From assembly GCA_013146195.2 (NCBI GenBank), contig CM028379.1, positions 163,607,998 to 163,671,997 of the forward strand: a stretch of 64,000 nucleotides of DNA, given 5' to 3'. Origin of the DNA: Codonopsis lanceolata (lineage: Eukaryota; Streptophyta; Magnoliopsida; Asterales; Campanulaceae). Numbering within the stretch: position 1 is the stretch's first letter; the number at the start of each line of letters is the position of its first letter. The notes under the pieces were generated by a model. That model had not been told where the DNA came from. It saw nothing but the letters and a program-made list of their open reading frames with translations, and did not search any database. Shown piece by piece: positions 11,134 to 22,434 of the stretch. A program made the position numbers and the translations under genes.

Positions 11134-11860
11134 GTAATGTGAATGTTTTAATTTTTGTAATTATATTGATGCTAATCATTTTAATTATTGATATTATATT
11201 ATTAAATTAACATTTCAAATATTATTTTAATTTAATTTCAATTTAAGTTAACCTACGTTACGTTAAGTTAAGTTGTAATGTGAATGTTTTAATTTTTGTA
11301 ATTATATTGATGCTAATCATTTTAATTATTGATATTATATTATTAAATTAACATTTCAAATATTATTTTAATTTAATTTCAATTTAAGTTAACGTACGTT
11401 ACGTTAAGTTACGTTAAGTTAAGTAGTAATGTGAATGTTTTAATTTTTGTAATTATATTGATGCTAATCATTTTAATTATTGATATTATATTATTAAATT
11501 AACATTTCAAATATTATTTTTATTTAATTTCAATTTAAGTTAACGTTACGTTACGTTACGTTAAGTTAAATTGTAATGTGAATGTTTTAATTTTTGTAAT
11601 TATATTGATACTAATCATTTTAATTATTGATATTCTATTATTAAATTAACATTTTAAATATTATTGTAATTTAATTTCAATTTAAGTTAACGTTACGTTA
11701 CGTTACGTTAAGTTAAGTTAAGTTGTAATGTGAATGTTTTAATTTTTGTAATTATATTGATGCTAATCATTTTAATTATTGATATTATATTATTAAATTA
11801 ACATTTCAAATATTATTTTAATTTAATTTCAATTTAATTTCAAATATTATTGATATTTTA
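11134..11860 (+). repeat. Five-copy tandem array, 141-152 bp period
   Basis: GTAATGTGAATG begins units at 11134, 11275, 11426, 11573 and 11725. Each unit is about 120 bp of AT-rich sequence, identical or nearly so to 7222-7320, followed by a variable (ACGTTACGTTAAGTT)n linker; the linker explains the period variation. Confidence 0.85.
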
Positions 11861-11889
11861 TATTAATTAGAATTTAATTTTCAATTTTT

Positions 11890-12151
11890 TTTTTCTCGTA
11901 AATAAATTGAAATTTACGGAATTTTCCGTCGTGAATATTTCATAATTTAATTCGTTTATTTTCGACGGAAAATTCCGCCGCTAAAGGTCACCTTTTAGTG
12001 ACGGAAAATTCTTCGACAAATTTCGCCGCCGATGTTCAATTCCGCCGATGCTTAATTCCGCTGCTAAATCGCTGGCCGATGCTAAATTTCCCCTAATGCT
12101 AAATTTCCGTCGCTAAGAATTCCGTCGCTAAAGGCACTGTTTCTAGTAGTG
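11890..12151. mobile_element. Terminal region of a CACTA (En/Spm) transposon
   Basis: The segment is filled with the subterminal motif TTCCGTCGCTAA and its complement (GACGGAAAATTCC) in both orientations. It ends TTTCTAGTAGTG at 12140-12151, the reverse complement of CACTACTAGAAA, a typical CACTA terminus. No transposase is visible and no matching left CACTACTAGAAA end is present between the gap and here. The other end may lie in or beyond the gap, in which case the satellite patchwork is cargo. Confidence 0.7.
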
Positions 12152-12470
12152 GGTGTCTGGCTCAGCCGCCTCCAAAACCGCACCGATTTAACCATCTCCG
12201 GCGTCACAATCAATGTCAATGGACCTTCCATAATCATCTCCAACCTCAGATCCCTCCATTCCCTCACAATCTCCCACGCTGGCCTCATTGGGTCCCTCCC
12301 AAATTCATTATCTGGGTCGCTGTCGGAATCAATGACAGCCTTTTCAGAGCTAATGCACCTCGATCTTGGCTCAAATCATGACAATCTCTGTTACAACCAT
12401 TCTACTATATCATCAAAAGTGAAGCTAGGGATAGCTCCTTATGATGAAAATGGAATGCCCCTTTTGCACC
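12152..12470 (+). pseudogene. Leucine-rich-repeat-like gene fragment
   Basis: Starting directly after the CACTA end, an open frame (12149-12505) reads LRSLHSLTISHAGLIGSLPN and then FSELMHLDLGSNH, with the leucine spacing and GxLPxS pattern of plant extracellular LRRs. The similarity fades after about 12420. There is no start, signal peptide or kinase domain, so this is a broken piece of a receptor-like or inhibitor-like gene, apparently the site the CACTA element interrupted. Family assignment is by eye only. Confidence 0.4.
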
Positions 12471-12789
12471 CCGCCCGCAGCGACTCTGATGACGGGAGGC
12501 ACTAGCGGCGACGGAGGTGATGATGGGAGCTCCGGTGACGAGGTGTTGGATGATAGTAGTCGGGATGATGATGAGAAGAAACATGAGAAGTGGAGCGAAG
12601 GAACGAAGGAACAAAGGGTATTTTCAGGTTTCTCTAAAATTTTAAAGGTTTCCATCCAATTTTTTGGATGGAGTGATTAATGTTTTATATGTCGCCAAGT
12701 ACAATGATGAAATAGAAAAAAAAAATTGTAGAGTGATCATATTGCAAAAAGTGAAAAAGTAGGGTGACCAAATTGCGATTTAAGCCCAG

Positions 12790-13157
12790 CGCAATTTATA
12801 AGTTTCAAAAATTGTAATGATTAAAATACAAAAAACATCTAATAATTAAAAGTAAACATAAAAATGAAGTAACTAGCAAGTCATTTTTTTAAAAAAATCA
12901 TTAGTACCACGTGCAACGCACGTGAACCTTACTAGTATGTTAAAAATCTTAGATTTATTGCTTGGTCTCCCCCCCCCCAAAGTTAAAATCAAACTGAACT
13001 CCGATGGGAGTCTGCAACCAACAAACGGAAAATTTGGATTTGGAAGTGTCTACAATAGAACGGATTGGGGTGGCTGGATTCAAGGTTTCTATGGGTGTCT
13101 AGCGCCATGCACTAGCTTGGTAGTGGAACTCCATGGCATCCATGTAGGTCTTGAGAT
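12790..13157 (+). repeat. Direct duplication, copy 1 (Helitron end plus RNase H start)
   Basis: Matches 15371-15740 along its length, from AATTTATAAGTTTC to GTAGGTCTTGAGATA, with scattered substitutions and indels. The copies are about 2.58 kb apart in the same orientation. The match runs through the Helitron terminus into the downstream sequence, so the whole segment was duplicated after the Helitron insertion. Confidence 0.8.
12908..12935 (+). mobile_element. Helitron-type 3' end
   Basis: A perfect hairpin, CACGTGC-AAC-GCACGTG (12908-12924), lies 7 nt before CTAG (12932-12935), and the next base is T. A short GC-rich hairpin before CTRR with insertion next to T is the Helitron 3' signature. 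The 5' TC end was not located. Confidence 0.6.
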
Positions 13158-13166
13158 ACAAACATA
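12965..13166 (+). pseudogene. RNase H-like (reverse-transcriptase-associated) fragment, copy 1
   Basis: The frame after a run of C reads VKIKLNSDGSLQPTNGKFG and then a WIQGFYGCLAPCTSLVVELH segment. This matches the start of the plant RVT_3/RNase H domain found in LINEs and related genes: the N-terminal strand with its DG and the later conserved Glu. It stops at 13166, soon after the duplication breakpoint, so the C-terminal half is missing. A pseudogene fragment. Confidence 0.6.
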
Positions 13167-13169
13167 ACT

Positions 13170-15370
13170 TCTTCAACATCTTCTCAATTTTGATACTTTG
13201 TTTTAAACCATATGCATGCCGGCCGTATGCCTAATTTTATCCCGCAAAATTGAAGAGTATTTCAAAAAACTCATAACTATTTCTCTTCATTCAAACCCGC
13301 CTCTCTCTTTGATGAATTCGTTGATAAGGTTTATGGGTTTTCTGTTAATTGCATGTTTTTTCAAGAGATTTTAGTAAATACACTCTATAGCCTCTGATTT
13401 CTACTTTAAGCACGACTTTTGCAGGGGAGAGAATGAGGGAGATCGGAGATGGAGCTTGGCTAGAATCGAAGGAGGACAACACTAGAGCTATGATAGGGGT
13501 GATCAGAGTGGGAAGGGTTTAGGCCGTATATTGGAATTTGGACCCAGATATAGTTGCGGCTATGGTGGGGCTAGCTGGAGATTGTGGCTATTACTGTGGA
13601 CCCGGAGATGAGAACTTACATCGGGAGAAGAGAGAAGAAGAGGGTGGGTTTGTACTTTCAATACATTTACTTCTTAACTTGATAAGAGAAATGACATTTT
13701 CACCCCGTACTTGGAAGACCACGTGTTATTTAACGTGAATTTTCTAACGTCCGTCAGTGGTAGGGTGGAAAATGGGAGGGGGGGGGGAAGTAAAGTCAGA
13801 TATCATCATGGGACAAACTTTACATAAGAGTAAACTATACGATTTTGCGGATACTTGGGGGGGGGATTATAATTTGGCCCTATAATTATTTTTGGATTAT
13901 TAAAACAATTATTCATTATTTTTATTAAAAACATATTCTAAATACTAAATGGTCAACTAAATACGAATGTTATAGCCAAATCTCATTTTGTGCGCCAAGT
14001 AAAATGACTAAAATAATATTCATGTGATATGCACATACCATTTTCCGTTACTATTTTTAACGCCCATAGACGGGAGGGGGCAAAGTGAGACAAATAGCAA
14101 AATAAGTTACGAAAGTGAGCCACTTCGTAGGTTGGGGTGCAATGTGAGATTTGGTGTGTAATTTTGAGAGCTAATCATATTTTGGCCCCATCACAATTAG
14201 TCCAAAATACAAAATTCTCCCTAAAGTATCCACCAAATCCACTTTGGCCCACAACGTAATTTTTTAGCATTTCCATATTCCATATCAAATTTGGTGATGA
14301 GATGTCATGTCTGATAATCGTAGTGATAAACATGGAGTGACAAATAATGTTTAAGATCGGGAATTTCTCCAATCAAACCATAAACAATATCAACGGTGCC
14401 GATGAGAAATTTGTTGGAGTTGTATGGACGATGAAGATGGATTGAATCATGGTTTGCCTCACCAGTGTCGTATACGTATGTGATAGATTCAAATTAATAT
14501 GAGATTTGAAATTCTTGGTGTATGCTTGTGTATTATGTTGTATGAGGGAGAAAGAGGGAAATTCTTGGTGTATACTTGTGTATTATGTTGAACGTCTTTA
14601 ATTTTTTTGGTGGGTTCTAATTCGTGGCGGCCTTGACACCTAAGTGTGATTATCTGATCTTGAGTTCAATATCTCTATATTCCGCTCTATTTTTATTTAT
14701 TTTTCTATATAATAATTTGAATAAAAATTAATACACTATTGAGTTTTATCTCACTTAAAATTTACATACGAGGTCATTACTGGAGAAGATGCAGAGAAAG
14801 CATTGCCAGAGAAGAAGAAAAGGAAGTTTATCTTTGGGTAATAAAATTAGAAAAAACGTTGCTGTAAAAATGACTAAAATGCCCTACACGTGAAATACTA
14901 TGTGTACATTAACGTCAGATTGGTAACCTTCGTCGAAACTAGGGAGCAAACTAGAAAAGAATTATAAAATGAGATATGAAAATGATACAAAACTTAGGTT
15001 GTGTGGCAAAGTGGAGCTTTATAGATATTTTGAGTGAATTTTGTACTTTTAGTGTAAGTATATGTACTTTGGGGTTGAAAGTTTGATTTCTCTAACACAA
15101 TGTATTATTTTCTAAAAGGAGTCATAAATTTCAGAAACGATATAAACAAAGTCTCCAAAAACAATGTGTTTATTTAATATATTAAGTTTGAATTATTTTC
15201 AATTCACACACTCATAAAAGTGAATGAATTCATGTTTGGTAATAAAAAAAGAGAATGAAAATAACCAATAAAAAAGATAAATTTGTAGGATAAGTTGCTA
15301 TACAATGATTAAAAGTATATATTATAAATTATCGGAAAACAAAGTATCAAAAAAGCTAAAAGCACAACAG
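13170..15370. other. Unassigned AT-rich stretch between the duplicated segments
   Basis: No convincing gene. 13420-13640 has an open frame with WNLDPDIVAAMVGLAGDCG that I do not recognise. 14510-14590 has two copies of ATTCTTGGTGTATRCTTGTG about 50 bp apart. G and C homopolymers occur at 13779 and 13857. The rest has no visible structure. Confidence 0.3.
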
Positions 15371-15740
15371 CGGAATTTATAAGTTTCAAAAATTGTAATG
15401 ATTAAAATACAAAAAAAACATCAAATAATTAAAAGTAAACATAAAAATGAAGAAACTAGCAAGTCATTTAAAAAAATATCATTAGTATCACGTGCAACGC
15501 ACGTGAACCTTACTAGTATGTTAAAAATCTTAGATTTATTGCTTGGTCTCCCCCCCCCCCAACGTTAAAATCAAACTGAACTCCGATGGGAGTCTGTAAC
15601 AAACAAACAGAAAATTTGGATTTGGAAGTGTCTACAATAGAACAAATTGGGGTGGCTGGATTCAAGGTTTCTATGGGTGTCTAGCGCCATGCACTAGCTT
15701 GGTAGTGGAACTCCATGGCATCCATGTAGGTCTTGAGATA
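15371..15740 (+). repeat. Direct duplication, copy 2
   Basis: Second copy of 12790-13157. Here the RNase H frame continues past the point where copy 1 diverges (GAGATAGCTCGAAC), so copy 2 is the fuller template. Confidence 0.8.
15489..15516 (+). mobile_element. Helitron-type 3' end, duplicate
   Basis: The same CACGTGC-AAC-GCACGTG hairpin (15489-15505), CTAG at 15513-15516 and following T as at 12908-12935. It is part of the segmental duplication rather than an independent insertion. Confidence 0.6.
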
Positions 15741-16048
15741 GCTCGAACTTACCTTCGGAATGAATTGCTAGTTGAAACAGACTCGTAGGCTGCTAAAGAC
15801 TTTCAGCCGGGGCCGACCTTAGAGATGGAAATCACCCTTTGATGACTATTCTTGAAGACATCTAATATCTCCTTGATTTGATTGGGTGCACCTTACGTCA
15901 CACGTTGAGGGAAGGAAATGCTTGCGCTGATTATTTAGCCAACATGGGAGCTGACCAAGAGTCTCATCTCGTGGAGGTTGTTGAACCGAGCGATGAATTA
16001 AAAATCTTGTTAGGAACGGATAGTAGATGTGCTTTCCCCAGGTTTTAG
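15565..16048 (+). pseudogene. RNase H-like gene, fuller but broken copy 2
   Basis: Begins like copy 1, continues through an ELLVETDS-like motif near 15765-15785, then breaks with stops. The frame returns near 15905 as REGNACADYLANMGADQE, the conserved His/Asn/Asp end of plant RNase H domains, and stops at about 16048 after SRCAFPRF. A TTTT...AAAAAACATTAAAATAAA tail follows, compatible with a LINE 3' end or a retrocopy. At least one frameshift and several stops make it non-functional. Confidence 0.6.
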
Positions 16049-16059
16049 TCTTGTTATTT

Positions 16060-16670
16060 TTTTCCTTTCCAAATGCATAAAAAAAACATTAAAATAAATC
16101 ATGTATGTGTTGGGTGAATTGATAGGGGGAACCAAACTTTACTTGTTTTCTTAATTAAGGGCGAAAAAACCAAAAGGACCCTTAAAAAGGTTTTGCTATC
16201 CAAAAATACCCAAGGAGTATATTATCTCGAGTACATCTCCTGTAAGACCCTATTACGGAGACGAGCCCACCATCTCACAAATCAACATGTACACATCAAC
16301 ACATAGTGAGTCGGATAAGGATGATCCGTTACGTAAGACTGTCTTGCTCAAGTTTTTGTCTATTTCCAAAAATGACCAAAATAAAAAGATGTTTTATGGA
16401 TTTTTTTGTTATTTTTCCAAAAAAATTACTGCTAACGATCATGTAAATTATGTCACATTAGAAAAATTTACTGCAACTCGAGCATTTTCCTATATCAACA
16501 TATTGCTAGGATTTTCCTATATCAAGAGATGAGCAAGAAGGCAAAGTCGTTGCCAGAAGTAACAAAAAGATGTCGATAAATATGGAGTTTGAAACCATTA
16601 AACTATGGGAGAGGTATTTTCAATTAAAAATTTATTATTTCAATATATCTGCCAAATTGACAAATGTTTT
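16060..16670. other. Unassigned stretch
   Basis: AT-rich with one 81-codon open frame at 16287-16532 that resembles nothing I know. No repeat shared with the rest of the window was seen apart from the boundary with the 16672 unit. Confidence 0.3.
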
Positions 16671-16671
16671 C

Positions 16672-16870
16672 AATCTATATTACAATAGAGAGCTCATTCT
16701 CACACATGTGCAATTGACTAAACCTATTTAGAGGCTGAGATTAAATTATCTTAACAAATTTAATGGTTGGGATTCACTTTCACATTCACATGTGTGAGAG
16801 TAGTTATCCACTTTTAACTCTCTATTTTCTCTCACCTTGTTACAAAGTCACCATCTACAATTAATATTAT
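16672..16870 (+). repeat. About 190-bp dispersed unit, isolated copy
   Basis: Runs from CTATATTACAATAGAG to TTACAAAGTCACC and contains ACACATGTGCAATTGACTAA. It recurs at 19490-20142 in both orientations, making it one limb of a fold-back system. Confidence 0.75.
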
Positions 16871-16937
16871 GAACAGTCACACCCTGAGATTAATTTTCTA
16901 AACCATTACCCCTTAGAAAACATCAACCTTACATTAA

Positions 16938-17165
16938 TATAATCTCATAATAGAGCTCAATATTGACTGAGACTATCTGGCCATGGGAGTTGATTCCGCC
17001 GCAAAATCAAACGTTCATAGATCAGTTACATATAACTCCTTACAAATAACCCCACTCAACTATGGGTCGAGTTCAAATAGCGCCCCTCAACTACTACTTG
17101 AAGTAATGTACCCCACAACTGTAACATTTTTTTTAAAATCGCACCTTCTATTTAGATGTTGGCGT
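16938..17165 (+). repeat. Left arm of a 230-bp inverted repeat
   Basis: Contains GTTGATTCCGCCGCAAAATC and CTCAACTATGGGTCGAGTTC. The reverse complement, with about ten differences by eye, is at 19253-19490. Confidence 0.8.
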
Positions 17166-17840
17166 TACAATAGAGCTCAGCATTGTGAGCTCGCAATTGA
17201 CAAAAGCTATTCAGGGGCTGAGATCGATTCTTTTACTGAGATCCTACGGTCATAATCGCTGCCCGATTTCACATGTGTGAATGGCGGTTGAGCAACCCCC
17301 TTCACACCTCTTCTCACACGTTTTCTCTCAACCTTCTCTCTTACCAGCCTATTCAACTATAACTTTTTTTTTAAATTGCACCTTTTATATAGACGTTGGC
17401 GTTACAATAGAGCTCAGCCTCGCACGCTCGCAATTGACAAAATCTATTCAGGGGCTGAGATCGATTCTTTTACCGTGATCCTACAGTCATAATCGCTGCT
17501 CGATTTCACATGTGTGAACGGCGGTTGAGCAACCCCCTTCCTACCCCTTCTCACACGTTTTCTCTCAACCTCCTCTTCCTCTCTCTTCTCCTCTCTTCCC
17601 AACCTATTCAACTATAACATTTTTTTAAAATTGCACCTTCTATTTAGACGTTGGCGTTACAATAGAGCTCAGCCTTGCACGCTCGCAATTGACAAAAGCT
17701 ATTCAGGGGCTGAGATCGATTCTTTTACCGATATCCTACAGTCATAATCGCTACCCGATTTCACATGTGTGAACGGCGGTTGAGCAACCCCCTTCGCACC
17801 TCTTCTCACACATTTTCTCTCAACCTCCTATTCCTCTCTC
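17100..17840 (+). repeat. Three-copy tandem array, about 245-bp period
   Basis: GGCGTTACAATAGAGCTCAG occurs at 17161, 17398 and 17653. Each copy also holds GGGGCTGAGATCGATTCTTT and CACATGTGTGAAYGGCGGTT. The first copy overlaps the inverted-repeat arm. Confidence 0.85.
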
Positions 17841-17849
17841 TTCTCAGCC

Positions 17850-19190
17850 TATTCCTCTCTCTCTTCTTTGATTATCACGAGTCACGACATCCAGTTTTTC
17901 GACCTTCCATTGCTCCTCTCTTTGAATCGGTTTGTTAGTTACATTGCATTGCAGAAACAGAGGAGAGAAGACGGACGAGATAAAGAAATACAATGGGCTA
18001 GACGGATGAGAGATGGATGTTCAATCCCGTCGACAGAGATGCCAAAGATTGTGAACGCTAGGCTCGAGAAATCAAAGCTGGTTTGCATCCTCTCATGGTC
18101 TCCCTCTCGCGCTCTGTGTGCGTTTGCGTGTCTTTGTGCCTGTATAAATTATTGTTTCCATCAATTATACCCTATTCTTGATTTGATTCTGCTGGCTCTA
18201 ATATTTCTAATATCTGTTTGACATATGTTTGTGTGTATGTATTGATGTATCTCTTTATTCGTCTGGGAAATGGAAGTAGTTTACTTTACCCAGTTTTAAA
18301 CTTGTTTTTTTATTATTGCATTTTTTTGTATATGTATTTTTGTGAGAGAGTATATCTATAGGAAGAAGTATGTTTACCGTGTGCTCGATTATTTTGTGTG
18401 AGAGCATATCTATAGGAAGAAGTATGTTTAACACATGGTTGTCGAAGTTGGAATAAACATTTACTTACTTAATTGACACCCTGAGGTGTACAAGACATCT
18501 ACTCAAAGCTAGAAAGAGTCTATGATACTTTCTGATAGGAATGAAGGTGTCTATCTATACAGGCTTATGCTGTCACAAAGACTAATTTAGTTTTCATCCA
18601 CAGATGTGCAGTTTTAACTAACACGCTAGTAAAATAACTTGAGCACTACTGTCCCCCTCCGGTCCGTGCAAGCCTTCATCGAGCTCTCTCTCTCTCTAAG
18701 GACGGGGAATCTTCACCAATTGGGATCTGATTGGACAGGGGTGCAATAAATTGGGAAAGGATGATTTACTTCTCAAGCACACAAATGATCAAAACCCACG
18801 TCCCAGTCCCAATCCCTCTCCAATTTTGTTTTTCAGCCAACAACCATCATTAAATGTTGTAAGCCTTTTTTTTTATTTTTATTTTTCGTTGGATTCTAAA
18901 ATCTCTTATTCAATTTAACCAAATAATAGTCTTCAAACTCTCCGACAGAAGGTCAGTCATAATTCGACGACGATTTTTTGAGACCGGTTTCAAGTTGTTT
19001 AGGTTTTCAACGACGGTCCCAGAGAGGACTTGATCGGTGGCAATGGAGATTAATGTTGTGATGGAGTAGAAGAAAAGGAAATGGTTAGAAATGGAAGCCA
19101 TAGACACTATGTGTGTGTGTGTGTGTGTGGGATTGGAAAATGATCACACAAAGTGGTTTGGCAAGGTTCATTTGTATTTTGATTTTTTTT
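17850..19190. other. Unassigned stretch with two weak gene-fragment candidates
   Basis: 17868-18221 (+) is a 117-codon open frame starting in pyrimidine-rich DNA; its middle is charged (KQRREDGRDKEIQWARRMRD) and its end hydrophobic, and I do not recognise it. 19107-18910 (-) gives a 65-residue peptide starting MASISNHFLFFYSITTLISI two codons in, which looks like a secretory signal, but no domain follows. A (GT)n run is at 19111-19128. These may be captured exons between Helitron-like ends, but nothing confirms that. Confidence 0.25.
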
Positions 19191-19199
19191 TTACTAATA

Positions 19200-19240
19200 C
19201 TAGATCTTCGTGCCCGTGCCTATGACACATTGCCAGTATA
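19200..19240 (-). mobile_element. Degraded Helitron-like 3' end, minus strand
   Basis: Read on the minus strand, GTCATAGGCACGGGCACGAA is followed by CTAG (19200-19203) and then T. The hairpin is weaker than in the copy at 20143. Probably a related, decayed terminus. Confidence 0.35.
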
Positions 19241-19252
19241 TCTGATTTCGTC

Positions 19253-19490
19253 AATTGAAACACCAACGTCTAAATAGAAGGTGTGATTTAAAAAAAATTG
19301 TTATAGTTGAGGGGTATATTACTTCAAGTGGTAGTTAAGGGGCGCTATTCGAACTCGACCCATAGTTGAGGGGGGTTATTTGTAAAGAGTTATATGTAAC
19401 TGACCTATGAACGTTTGATTTTGCGGCGGAATCAACCCTCATGCCCAGATAGTCTTAGTCAATTAATTGAGCTCTATTGTGAGATTATAT
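19253..19490 (-). repeat. Right arm of the 230-bp inverted repeat
   Basis: Reverse complement of 16938-17165, including GATTTTGCGGCGGAATCAAC. The arms enclose about 2.1 kb holding the 245-bp tandem array. Confidence 0.8.
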
Positions 19491-20142
19491 TACAATAGAG
19501 CTCATTCTCATACATGTGCAATTGACTAAAGCTATTTAAAGGTTGAGATTAAATTATCTTAAAAAATTAATGGTTGGGATTCACTCTCACATTCACATGT
19601 GTGAGAGTAGTTATCCACTTTTAAATATCTATTTTATCTCACCCTGTTACAAAGTCACCCCCTATAATCTATATTACAATAGAGCTTATTCTTACACATG
19701 TGCAATTGACTAAACCTATTTAGAGGTTGAGATTAAATTATCTTAACAAATTTAATGGTTGGGATTAAATTAATTGTAGGGGATGACTTTGTAACATGGT
19801 GAGAGAAAATAGAGAGTTAAAAGTTGATAACTACTCTCACACATGTGAATGTGAAAGTGAATCCCAACCATTAAATTTGTTAAGATAATTTTATCTCAAC
19901 CTCTAAATAGGTTTAGTCAATTGCACATGTGTGAGAATGAACTCTATTGTAATATAGATTGTAGGGGGTGACTTTGTATCAGGGTGAGAGAAAATAGAGA
20001 TTTAAAAATGGATAACTACTCTCACACATGTGAATTTGAGAGTGAATCCCAACCATTAAATTTTTTTAAGATAATTTAATCTCAACCTCTAAATAGTTTT
20101 AGTCAATTGCACATGTGAGAATGAGCTCTATTGTAATATAGA
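19490..20142. repeat. Fold-back array: four 190-bp units, two per orientation
   Basis: Units at about 19490-19670 (+), 19672-19765 (+, partial), 19766-19950 (-) and 19955-20140 (-) make a large palindrome centred near 19765. Each unit carries CACATGTGCAATTGACTAAA or its complement. The right end runs directly into a Helitron-like terminus at 20143. Confidence 0.75.
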
Positions 20143-20180
20143 CTAGTATTTGTGCCCGTGCCTATGTCACGGCGCGAGGA
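20143..20180 (-). mobile_element. Helitron-type 3' end, minus strand
   Basis: On the minus strand, CCGTG-ACATAGG-CACGG forms a hairpin followed by GCACAAATA and CTAG (20143-20146), then T. The element body would extend to the right. Its 5' end was not found before the LTR at 20434. Confidence 0.5.
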
Positions 20181-20433
20181 GGGGAAGATGTCAGTATTGG
20201 AGAGTGTTAATATTTAAATAAATAAATATATGTTTTAATCATGTTTCAAAAAGAGTCTAAAATAACAAATTGAAAATGAATAACCTCTCGGTAATCAATT
20301 AAAACAATATGATTATTCAACAATAGAGAAAAAAAATTAAAACTTTCTTTTGTAATTTTTTTAAGGAAACATGGGCGGTGTCTTGCTAGATTTTATTAAT
20401 AGAAATAAAATTACAAATTTGAGGCGATCAACC

Positions 20434-22384
20434 TGTGACGACCCGACCCGGATCCCAAGACAAGATCCCAAGGTCGTGCCATCAGGACAAGCTAAGAGAC
20501 AGACAAGCACCTGCTAAGCATAATGGTGCGAGTCAAAAGACGAGCCAACAAGCTCGAGACAGGAAGACAAAGCCATAACGGCGCTACGGGATAATAAAAA
20601 CTAAAACCTGCGGAAGCAAAAAACAAAATGGGACCCAAGCTAACAAGCTCCGAAATAAAAACAACCAAAGAGATAGTAAATCTCTCGGCCCAAAAATTCG
20701 ACGCATGTGACGCAACATTAGACACGCGCAACAAACCATCGACATCTAAAGGCCGGCAAACTAACAAAGTCCCAACCTGATAAACAACCACTCAACGGCT
20801 ATAACGTACCGGAAGGACAATTCAACTACAACAATATTATTTCAAATACTAAACCACCAACCAAGATCTCACGACTAAAGCTTTCGGAGATAGAAACAAC
20901 ATTAACTCAGTACTAGAATAAACGAGCCAAACTTGCTCGAAATGATAACGAAATTAACTTCTAAAAGATACAATAGCTCGACTATACAAGCCGGCTCCCA
21001 AATACATAACAATAATATACTACTATAATCTACCCAAGTAAAGTCTACATAACTTTACATCCGAGTCTCACAATTAATTAATAAAAATAATAATATTAAC
21101 TCCAAGCTTATTGCTCGGAAGACCACCTGCTAGAAATTGCTATCCGTACTAACGGGATCACTGCACACACTAGGGAAAAACAACCACACGGAGTGAGTCA
21201 TAATGACCCAGTAAGTTACTAAATGCAACTGTATGGCATATTATGTCATGGCATGGCATAATGCACAAGCATATAAGAAACATGGTATCATACTAGTATA
21301 CCAACAATAAACATGCACTTAATTACCAAAGCACATAATCCCACATAAACCACATAGCATAATATCTTTCATATAAATGCTCATAAATAAACATGTGTAA
21401 CAAGAAACGTAAATCGAACCGTTACAACCAAATCCGGGTCCAACACCCAACCAAACTTACCATGGGATTCATCCTCAACCCAAAATTCGAGTTCAACACC
21501 CAACCAATCATACCTTGGGTTCATTCCCAAATAATCACAACTCATCAGTTTTCCTTTAATGAGTACTCGTTACATTCATCCAATCCCCGAATGAGAAATG
21601 GGAGCTCGAAATTAGGCTAGATGGCTCTATCTCGAGACCACATCCCACTATTGGCCAAATAGTGAGGAGAAAGGGAACCAATGCAACGATTCATAGCGAT
21701 TGTTTCCAAAGACTATGAATCGTCCCATTGCCGACACTACAACCAAACCCGCCAGCTGGACTTAAACCAAAATGATCAAGTAGATATTTACTTGCATAAA
21801 CCAATGAGACCAAGTTCATTAATATCGGGCTCATTAAATCATGTAAGACGTAATGCTCTACAACATCTCATAAACCATGCACATAATTGCATATAAACAA
21901 GTAGGACATAATGCTCTACAAAGTATCATGAACAATGCATATATTTGCATATAACCAACGTGTTCAACTAACTTACAAGTTTAGTTCAAGAACTACATAT
22001 TGAGGTACTCATTATTCCTCAAGTCATCACCCAAATCAAGTATAGCATATAAGCTTAATAAATCATAATGTGAGGCCTACAATGATCCTCCACTCAAACC
22101 AAACCAAAGACTACTATATTAGTCTAAGAATATCCACAACCCAAGACTTGATATTTTAGTCTTTATTTTAAGTACACCGGACTCAATCATAGTCCTAATC
22201 GTCATACATGATCGACTTCACTAATTCCATACTCAAGAACATCATGACTACTCCGTAGTCACTTTCTCACAAGTGCTTTTATATGCACGCAACCAAAATC
22301 CTTAAGGAGAGAATTCTTTCTTAATCTTCTCTTAATTATACTCGTGACCATACGTTGGTCTCTAATGTCTCGTGCTTAACAAAT
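20434..22384 (-). mobile_element. Old chromovirus-type LTR, part 1 (interrupted by the LINE)
   Basis: Opens TGTGACGACCCGACCCGGAT, the same end as the LTRs at 28750 and 36250, and shares their GCTAACAAGCTC, AACAACCAAAGAGATA and CCAAAAATTCGA blocks, but is clearly diverged. No primer-binding site adjoins it at 20433, so it is a 3' LTR or solo LTR. The LINE interrupts it near 22385 and it resumes at about 27948. Short open frames inside it are not genes. Confidence 0.65.
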
Positions 22385-22434
22385 TATTCGTTTTTCTCCC
22401 TAAACTTGGTCGCCCTAGTTAGGGTACTGCGGCT

